Positions 41,671 to 48,315 of a DNA stretch of 48,315 bases are shown here, one piece after another. The notes under the pieces are model-generated. The model was not told where the DNA came from. It ran no database searches and saw only the letters and a program-made list of their open reading frames with translations. The position numbers and the translations under genes are program-made. Source of the stretch: an uncultured Flavobacteriaceae bacterium (lineage in GTDB: Bacteria > Bacteroidota > Bacteroidia > Flavobacteriales > Flavobacteriaceae); assembly GCA_937944485.1 (NCBI GenBank), contig CALDYU010000032.1, positions 1 to 48,315 of the forward strand. The letters are read 5' to 3'. Within the stretch, counting starts at the first letter, position 1. Each line of letters opens with the position of its first letter.

Positions 41671-44600
41671 TTAACTCTTAAGGTAGAGATAACCGTTTAC
41701 TGATTTTATGATGCCGTTTTCATCCCTGTAATTAATAAAATAGAAGTAGACCCCGGCGGGTAATCTATTAGTACTGTTAATGGTGAGGGAATTGTTGGAG
41801 ATTCCCAAAAATACTTTGGTATCATTATCATATCCTTTGGTTTGATATACCGTAGCTCCCCAACGATTGAAAATGTGTACTTCATTGTCAGGGTATTTTT
41901 CAATATTTCTTAAAAGAAATTTACCGTCATTTATCCTAGGATCTATAAGGTCGCTAAAGGGACTCACTGCATTCGAATCTCCTTCCACACAGTCGGGAAT
42001 GCCGTTGTCGTTAGCATCCGTAGCGACGCTAGAAGCATCTAAAGGGTCACTGCCACAAGTGATTTCATCTGTATCTGTTTGGCCATCATTATCATCGTCA
42101 TCATCGGCATTGTTTCCAGTTCCGTCTCCATCGGTATCGGTATCTTCATTAGGATCTAATGGAAAGTCGTCATTGGTGTCTGGAGTGCCGTCATTGTCAT
42201 CGTCTGGATCCGTGATATCGGGATCACCATCCTCGTCGGTATCCAATAAAAATTCGATGATTGCCGTGTTTGTAATATCCAAACCATTCAAAGTACCTGT
42301 AATCATGACCGTTTCCGGTAGCGTATTAGTCACGGTTGCAGTGTAGGTACCGTCCATATTATCAATTACCATACTGACCACTGCACTACCTATTGCTGTC
42401 AAAACTACGGTTCCACCGCTTGAGGTTAATAGGTTGCCATTGGCATCGGCCAATTGAACCCTTACTATTGAAGTATCGGTTCCGTTGGCAATCACGGGAC
42501 TTGTCGCATCTATGGTCGTATTGGCATTTGTGGGATCTCCATTATCCACAGCAAATACCACAATGGCATTATCAGAGATTGATACAGGACCGCTTCCACT
42601 ATCTAAAGTGCCTGTAAGTGTTACGGTCTGGGCAATGGTATTGGTCATGGTAGCAGAATAGGATCCATCCATATTATCGGTCACTGGGCTAACCACTGCA
42701 TTTCCAGTTACAGATAGCGCTACTGTACCACCGCTGGTGGTCAAAAGATTACCATTGGCATCGGCCAATTGTATGGTAACTATCGAAATGTCCGCACCAT
42801 TTGCTACAATGGGACTTGTTGCATCAATTGTGGTATTTGCATTGGTCGGGTCGGCCGCACCGTGTTCAAATTCAATCGTCGCATTATCTGCGATGGGGTT
42901 ACCATCCAAAGTGCCTGTAAGCGTTACCGTCTCTGCCACTGTGTTTGTGGCCGTTGTGGTATAGGTACCATCATTATTATCAATTACCGCGCTGATTAGG
43001 GTACTGCCTGTTGCTGTTAAAGAAATTGTTCCACCGCTGGAGGTCAACAGATTTCCGTTGGCATCGGCCAGTTGTATTGTAATTATCGAAGTGTCTGTAC
43101 CATTGGCAATTATAGGACTGGTTGCCGTTATTGTGGTATTTGTATTTGTAGGGTCAGCCATATCAACAACAAAGGCAATAGTAGCATCGTCCATAATTGG
43201 AACCGCCCCACTGCCCGTATCCAAAGTACCCGCTATTGTTACTATTTCGGCCACCGTATTGGTTGCCATCGCAGAATAGGTACCATCTCCATTATCGGTC
43301 ACAGCGCTCATTGCTGCACTGCCTGTTACTAAAAGGGCTACCGTGCCGTCACTACTGGTGAGTAGATTGCCGAAAGCATCTGCCAGTTGTATTGTAATTA
43401 CCGAAGTGTCTGTGCCATTGGCCACTACTGGACTGGTAGCCGTAATGGTCGTATTCGCATGTGTAGGGTCGGCCATACCAGGAATGAAATCAATGTTGGC
43501 ATCATTAGAAATGGGACTGCTATCCAAGGTGCCCGAAAGGGTTACTGTTTCTGCTACCGTACTTGTTATAGTGGCTGAATAAGTGCCGTCCCCATTGTCT
43601 GTAACTGCACTTATCATGGCACTGCCCGTTACTGATAGCGCTACTGTACCGCCGCTGGTGGTCAAAAGATTGCCGAAAGCATCTGCCAGTTGTATGGTAA
43701 CTATAGAAGTGTCCGCACCATTTGCTACGATCGGACTTGTTGCATCAATTGTGGTATTTGCATTGGTCGGGTCGGCCGCACCGTGTTCAAATTCAATGGT
43801 CGCATTGTCTGTGATGGGGTTACCATCCAAAGTACCCGTAAGCACTACCGTCTCTGCCACTGTGTTCGTTACCGTGGCGGAATAGGTTCCATCTGTATTG
43901 TCAGTAATTGCACTCAACGTTGCTTTGCCCGTCACAGATAGGACTACTGTACCACCGCTAGTGGTCAAAAGATTTCCGTTGGCGTCTGCCAATTGTATCG
44001 TAACAACAGAGGTGTCTGCACCATTTGCTACAACCGGACTCGTAGCGTCGATGGTTGTATTGGTATTTGTTGGGTCAGCTGCGCCTGGTACAAAAGTTAC
44101 TTGAGCAGGACTTCCATTTAAAATTGTAGCATCTACAGTACCATCGTCATCAGTATCCATCATTCCCGTCACATCAACCGTTTCAATTGAGGTATTGGTG
44201 AGGGTTACAATAAGTTGTCCATTGGCATCCGTAAGGCCACTTACGGTTTGATTGGCATTTGTCCGTGTGAGTCCAGCACCAGCACTAAAAATTGCACTTC
44301 CGTCAACATCTAACGCTATTGCCACTCCAGAAACTTCAAGTGCATCACCCGCGCTATTTCTTAATTGTACTGTAATTGTACTTTCATCTATACCATCCCC
44401 AGTTACGACTGTAGGGCTTGCTATAAGTTCTGTTTGTGCGGCATCCAATGTATCGTCGTTGGTAATTGTAACGGCATGAATTTCATCAGCAACAGTATCA
44501 TAACCATCATCACTTAAATCATCATCTACACTTACGGTAACATCTGCAGTATCTGTGGTAAGCACATTGTCATTAACCCCAGTATTTGTTATAGTTTGTG

Positions 44601-47600
44601 GTACATTCCAATTGATTGGAGTAAACGTAAGCATTTCTGGTAACACGGTTGCTTCAGCGGTGTCGCTGGAAGTTACATCAATGACCACATCCGATGCAGG
44701 TGGGGCTGTCAATTGTACTGTAAAGGTAGAATTGCCAGCATTCTCAAGAAGTGTTGAAGTGGTGGGTGCAAGTATAATGCCATTTGGGACGCGTATACCC
44801 AGAGTAAAATAAGTGCCATCTGATAGTGTTGTGCGTATCGTACCTGTGGCGGATAAATTGTCAACAATTGAAGAACCAGCAGTAAAGTCACCATCATCGT
44901 CGGTAACCAATACATAGCTATCATCAAAACCATCAAACTGAAGATAAATGGCGCCAACGCCTGCTGTATTTTGAACTTTCCATTCCCTACCTATTCTCGA
45001 TTGCAAAAGTGAGTTGAGCTCGGTAGTTTGAGTACTAATGGCGTCTCCGTTGTTTCCGATAACCAAGGCCTGTAAATCTGAACTAAAGGCTGTTGTGCGA
45101 GCAGCATTGCCGTTTGCGGTGGTGAAATCGTCGTCCAAGGCAAGGGTAATTACTGTTCCCGCATTGACTGATTTTGAGACGCGTTGATCCAATGCGGTAA
45201 TGTCATCCCTAGCAATACCAAAAACATCGTTATTGTAACTTGATAGGTTATAGATATCTGCTCCTGAAGAGTTTTTATAAGTTAGATTGTTTGAATCTAG
45301 CGTAATCCCGTATTTGATAGCCAGATACGAATGTATTCGCAATTGTTCTTCATCGGTCACATCTTTGTTGATAATAATAAACTCCTGCATGTCACCTTGA
45401 AGCGCTCCCGCATAATGTCCATTGCCAATAATATAACCTCCTTCAAAATTAAAATTGGAAAAATTTTTGGTACCATTCATTACCTGCAAACCATCAACCA
45501 GTCCTTCTTGTCCATTAAGAGGATTATTGGCAACTGTATTAGATATTCGGTTACTGAATACCTTTGCTATATTATCATTGTAGGTAGTGCCCCCTGGCGA
45601 ATAAATAATGGGACTACTATGCCATATTCTATTGTAAAGTCTACCTCCGTTATTTAACCCAAATTGGCGATCGTGTTGTCCTGGGGTAGCGACAATAGGA
45701 TTTACGACCTGAAAAAAGTTTCCATTTGCATCTGAAGATTTTATAACGGTATATATACTGTAATTGGTCGTTGGAAAATTGGTGTCTCCTTCGCCCATCC
45801 AATCATTGATGCCGTCAAATCGAACCGCGGGGTTAAAATTATTTCCAAGGGGGATTAATGCAGGTTGACTGGCAGCAGTAGTTTGTTCCAAATTGTGCAA
45901 TGCAAATTCATCCGTCCAAATATTTGGCGCAAAAGTGCCATCTGCCTTTAACCAGGTATGGTCCCCGCCTGTTACACCTCCCGGGGTAATCGGATCATCA
46001 CTGGTCAGGGTGACTAAGATGGTTTCATCCGCAAGGGGGTCAAAAAGGTCATCGCTCAAAGTATCATCTACCGCAATGGTTATTGTTGCCGTATCCTCAC
46101 TTGGAGAAGTATCGTCGATACCGGTTACGGTTATTGTCTGCGGGATATCCCAATCTGTTGGCGTAAATGTAAGGGTAGTCGGCGTAACCGTTGCTTCCGC
46201 CGTATCATCACTATTTATGGTCAATACCACATTGCTAGTAGGTTGTTGGTTCAACTTTATAGTAAAAGTACTGGTGCCGCCATTCTCTGGTATCGTAATT
46301 CCTGTGCTTGTAATGTCTACAGGATTAAAAATAAGCCCTCCAATTTCATCATCAATAATAGTTACTTCATGCAATTGGTCAGCTCCAGGATCATAATTGT
46401 CATCACTTAACGCATCATCAACACTTACTGTCATGGTTGCACTGTCCTCACTGATAATCAAATCATCTATGGCGGTATTGGTAATGGTTTGTGGAATATT
46501 CCAATTGGCAGGGGTAAAGGTAAGTGTAACAGGTGTCGCCGTTACTTCTGCCGAGTCACTGCTCGCTACGTTTAAAACTACATTGGATAAGGGCGCGGTA
46601 GTCAACTGGGCGACAAAAGTTGATGTACCCCCATTTTCTAAAATAGTTGAACTTGTAGGTGTTAGCACGATGCTATATGGAATGGTAATTCCTAAAGTAA
46701 AATAGGTGCCGTCTGGTAAATTAGCTTCAATAGTACCTGTAGCCGATAATGTATTCACAATGGTTGACCCCGATGTGAAATCACCATCATCATCCGCAAG
46801 AAGTACGTAGCTATCATCAAAACCGTCAAATTGAAGGTATACGGTGCCAACGCCTCCTGTATTTTCAACGCGCCATTCCCTGCTGATTCTAGATTGTAGA
46901 ATCGAATTCAATTCTGTGGTCTGATTACTGATTGCTTCCCCATTGTTTCCGATGATCAAGGCCTGCAAGTCTGCCGAGAATACTGTGGTTCGAGTCGCAT
47001 CATTGTTGGCCGCCGTGAAATTGTTGTCCAACGCTATGGTCAAAATCGAACCAGAATTGATGGATGTTGAAATACGTTGGTCAAGCTCCGATATATCATC
47101 ACGGGCGATTCCGAGAACATCATTAGAATAGTTTGATAGGTCATAGATATTGGTTCCCTGTGAATTTACATAGTGTCCAACCCCAGTATCTAACGTAATG
47201 CCATATTTTATGGCCAAATAAGAATCTACCTGTTGTTGTTCTTCGGATGAAAGGGTTCGATTGTACAAAATAAATTCAGGAACATCTCCCAAATAACGAC
47301 CTCCCCAACGGCCTCTTCCCAACCAGACGGACTCGTTGGGAAAGAACGTTGTGCGCGTACTATTATGAATATTGTTTCCGTTCCAATACAGATTTGCATC
47401 ATTGGAAGAAGATTGGCTCGCACTATATAAATAGGGGATATGTGTACTTTGTGGGGTGACAATATTATTGATTCGACTATTGTTAGCAAAGCTTTCATAA
47501 ATGCGTTCATCAACCCAAGTATGATGACTATTACTATTCCCACCAATGCGCCATAAACCTGTTTCGTTGGCATTGACAACATTTTCATTATCCTGAAAGG

Positions 47601-48315
47601 TTACTACAAAGGCTTGTGCCTGATTCCACCCGCTAGTTAGATTTCCAAAATCAAAAGATTCATTCGAACTAACACCTTGAAAAGAAACGGCAGGATTAAA
47701 ATTAATGGAAATGGACTCTAGGTCTGGCGTTCCGACCACAGTGGGCGAATTTCCTAGGACACTTTGGTTTGCCCATTGACTCACGGGATTGCCTGTTATA
47801 CCAGTATTGGCTTTTTGCCAAATCGCCAAGCCAGAAACCACACCTCCCGGTGCTGGTCCATCTCCTATAAAACGCCCTAAGGTAAAAAAATCACCATCAG
47901 ACAATGCTGTATTTGATACTTCGAAAACAATGGTGCTGCCATCAAAACTTCCCGTTATAGGTGGTATACTTTGGTCGGGTGTTCCAGAAAAATCATCTGT
48001 CGAATTGACCAATAGCCTAAAATCAGTTTCGGTTGGGCTACCACTTGGATTTATGATACCCATATCAAAGGCAATATACACAGTTTGGCCAGCACCTGAT
48101 TTCTGTACTTGCCATACACGTCTTGTGGCCGCAAAATCATCGGTTGTAAGTCCCCCAAAAAAGTTCAGGGCTTGATCATTGTTTGCCCATGCGATTGCGT
48201 TCAGGTGTGCCAGTTGGTTGGTACGTGATGCGTCGTTGTTTGCGGAATTAAAGTCGTTTTCGAGGGCCATTGTTACGATGGCACCACTGTTGGTGCTGCG
48301 TGCCACTCGCTGTAC
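41671..48315 (-). CDS. Giant surface protein with type B T9SS sorting domain (5' end outside window)
   Basis: This leftward frame of more than 2,213 codons is open to the window edge. A GTG at 48306 is internal, because QRVARSTNSG repeats the pattern seen at two later places (DQR-V/I-S-x-S-x-N-x-G). Visible parts, N- to C-terminal, are two LamG/DUF8202-like modules (GLAIWQKANTG, YLAIKYGITLD), Calx-beta-like repeats (ENGGTSTF, LTFTP) and one divergent plus six close Ig-like repeats. They are followed by Asp-rich TSP3-type calcium repeats and a C-terminal gliding-motility/type IX sorting domain (FNRWGATVYQTKGYDND, GVYFYFI). Such proteins are secreted and held on the surface and probably serve adhesion. 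It converges with the NRAMP-like gene 4 bp away. A link with alginate use is not shown. Confidence 0.9.
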   Translation of the reverse strand, partial: VQRVARSTNSGAIVTMALENDFNSANNDASRTNQLAHLNAIAWANNDQALNFFGGLTTDDFAATRRVWQVQKSGAGQTVYIAFDMGIINPSGSPTETDFRLLVNSTDDFSGTPDQSIPPITGSFDGSTIVFEVSNTALSDGDFFTLGRFIGDGPAPGGVVSGLAIWQKANTGITGNPVSQWANQSVLGNSPTVVGTPDLESISINFNPAVSFQGVSSNESFDFGNLTSGWNQAQAFVVTFQDNENVVNANETGLWRIGGNSNSHHTWVDERIYESFANNSRINNIVTPQSTHIPYLYSASQSSSNDANLYWNGNNIHNSTRTTFFPNESVWLGRGRWGGRYLGDVPEFILYNRTLSSEEQQQVDSYLAIKYGITLDTGVGHYVNSQGTNIYDLSNYSNDVLGIARDDISELDQRISTSINSGSILTIALDNNFTAANNDATRTTVFSADLQALIIGNNGEAISNQTTELNSILQSRISREWRVENTGGVGTVYLQFDGFDDSYVLLADDDGDFTSGSTIVNTLSATGTIEANLPDGTYFTLGITIPYSIVLTPTSSTILENGGTSTFVAQLTTAPLSNVVLNVASSDSAEVTATPVTLTFTPANWNIPQTITNTAIDDLIISEDSATMTVSVDDALSDDNYDPGADQLHEVTIIDDEIGGLIFNPVDITSTGITIPENGGTSTFTIKLNQQPTSNVVLTINSDDTAEATVTPTTLTFTPTDWDIPQTITVTGIDDTSPSEDTATITIAVDDTLSDDLFDPLADETILVTLTSDDPITPGGVTGGDHTWLKADGTFAPNIWTDEFALHNLEQTTAASQPALIPLGNNFNPAVRFDGINDWMGEGDTNFPTTNYSIYTVIKSSDANGNFFQVVNPIVATPGQHDRQFGLNNGGRLYNRIWHSSPIIYSPGGTTYNDNIAKVFSNRISNTVANNPLNGQEGLVDGLQVMNGTKNFSNFNFEGGYIIGNGHYAGALQGDMQEFIIINKDVTDEEQLRIHSYLAIKYGITLDSNNLTYKNSSGADIYNLSSYNNDVFGIARDDITALDQRVSKSVNAGTVITLALDDDFTTANGNAARTTAFSSDLQALVIGNNGDAISTQTTELNSLLQSRIGREWKVQNTAGVGAIYLQFDGFDDSYVLVTDDDGDFTAGSSIVDNLSATGTIRTTLSDGTYFTLGIRVPNGIILAPTTSTLLENAGNSTFTVQLTAPPASDVVIDVTSSDTAEATVLPEMLTFTPINWNVPQTITNTGVNDNVLTTDTADVTVSVDDDLSDDGYDTVADEIHAVTITNDDTLDAAQTELIASPTVVTGDGIDESTITVQLRNSAGDALEVSGVAIALDVDGSAIFSAGAGLTRTNANQTVSGLTDANGQLIVTLTNTSIETVDVTGMMDTDDDGTVDATILNGSPAQVTFVPGAADPTNTNTTIDATSPVVANGADTSVVTIQLADANGNLLTTSGGTVVLSVTGKATLSAITDNTDGTYSATVTNTVAETVVLTGTLDGNPITDNATIEFEHGAADPTNANTTIDATSPIVANGADTSIVTIQLADAFGNLLTTSGGTVALSVTGSAMISAVTDNGDGTYSATITSTVAETVTLSGTLDSSPISNDANIDFIPGMADPTHANTTITATSPVVANGTDTSVITIQLADAFGNLLTSSDGTVALLVTGSAAMSAVTDNGDGTYSAMATNTVAEIVTIAGTLDTGSGAVPIMDDATIAFVVDMADPTNTNTTITATSPIIANGTDTSIITIQLADANGNLLTSSGGTISLTATGSTLISAVIDNNDGTYTTTATNTVAETVTLTGTLDGNPIADNATIEFEHGAADPTNANTTIDATSPIVANGADISIVTIQLADANGNLLTTSGGTVALSVTGNAVVSPVTDNMDGSYSATMTNTIAQTVTLTGTLDSGSGPVSISDNAIVVFAVDNGDPTNANTTIDATSPVIANGTDTSIVRVQLADANGNLLTSSGGTVVLTAIGSAVVSMVIDNMDGTYTATVTNTLPETVMITGTLNGLDITNTAIIEFLLDTDEDGDPDITDPDDDNDGTPDTNDDFPLDPNEDTDTDGDGTGNNADDDDDNDGQTDTDEITCGSDPLDASSVATDANDNGIPDCVEGDSNAVSPFSDLIDPRINDGKFLLRNIEKYPDNEVHIFNRWGATVYQTKGYDNDTKVFLGISNNSLTINSTNRLPAGVYFYFINYRDENGIIKSVNGYLYLKS
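41980..42245 (-). other. Calcium-binding TSP3-type repeat segment
   Basis: The protein segment between the Ig-like repeats and the sorting domain is Asp-rich (DTDEDGDPDITDPDDDNDG, then ADDDDDNDGQTDTDE) with the DxDxDG spacing of thrombospondin type 3 repeats, likely a rigid calcium-loaded stalk next to the cell-surface anchor. Confidence 0.8.
42245..44090 (-). repeat. Six tandem Ig-like repeats in the giant protein gene
   Basis: Six consecutive units of about 300-315 bp encode Ig-like domains each starting ADPTN/H-N-T-I-x-ATSP and containing TIQLADANGNLLTTSGGT and DGTYSAT. Segments such as 42831-42908 and 43740-43830 are nearly identical at the DNA level, which indicates recent duplication or gene conversion. 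A seventh, divergent unit (about 44090-44450) precedes them in the protein. Confidence 0.85.

Noticed and set aside
41867..47131. Many Ser/Val-rich open frames on the plus strand
   Set aside because: They mirror the tandem repeats of the giant surface protein gene and have no start context or family features.
48304..48306. GTG as a start codon for the giant protein
   Set aside because: The same QR-V/I-S/A sequence recurs twice inside the protein, and the frame is still open at the edge, so the gene continues beyond the window.

Overview
The window looks like a piece of a marine Flavobacteriaceae (Bacteroidota) chromosome. Supporting signs are the AT-rich DNA, SusC/SusD-type transporter pairs, TAnnTTTG-type promoters, a Bacteroidetes-type conjugative transposon tra operon, and a giant surface protein with a gliding/type IX secretion C-terminal domain. 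Three blocks follow one another.

Block 1 (1-9.2 kb) is the transfer and control end of an integrative conjugative element (ICE). A leftward operon encodes TraE, TraF, TraG (VirB4-like ATPase), TraI, TraJ and TraK (cut by the window edge). A rightward amidase gene, a possible 31-residue peptide and an unknown protein come next. A leftward cassette (HTH protein, endonuclease/exonuclease/phosphatase-family protein, ORF6N protein) and an RteC-like excision regulator complete it. No integrase or relaxase is in view. From 9.2 to 9.8 kb there is no protein gene, but there is a promoter, a hairpin and a good intrinsic terminator, which could be a ~150-nt RNA gene and may mark the ICE edge.

Block 2 (9.8-41.7 kb) is a large alginate-utilisation locus. 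It has four PL7 lyases, one PL6 lyase and one PL17 exo-lyase. It also has two SusC/SusD pairs, two surface lipoproteins with PKD-like domains, KdgF, two SDR reductases, an MFS uronate-type transporter, KDG kinase, KDPG aldolase and an NRAMP-fold transporter that lacks the metal-binding motifs. The inferred route is: alginate is cut outside by PL7/PL6, imported by SusCD and cut to unsaturated monouronate by PL17. KdgF and spontaneous steps then give DEH, an SDR makes KDG, KdgK makes KDPG, and the aldolase yields pyruvate and glyceraldehyde-3-phosphate. Two nearly identical GntR/FCD regulators (about 89% identical by eye) sit in the locus. A palindromic operator (TTGGTTAACCAA-like, repeated every 13 bp) occurs at five intergenic sites. 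At four of them it starts exactly 5 bp after the start of a TAnnTTTG promoter box, which points to one shared repressor circuit. Both susC genes also carry a related, apparently structured 5' leader with a terminator-like hairpin preceded by a very short ORF.

Block 3 (41.7 kb to the right edge) is one convergent gene for a giant repetitive surface protein, truncated by the window. It has discoidin/LamG-like and Calx-beta-like segments, seven Ig-like repeats, calcium-binding TSP3-type repeats and a type B type-IX-secretion sorting domain.
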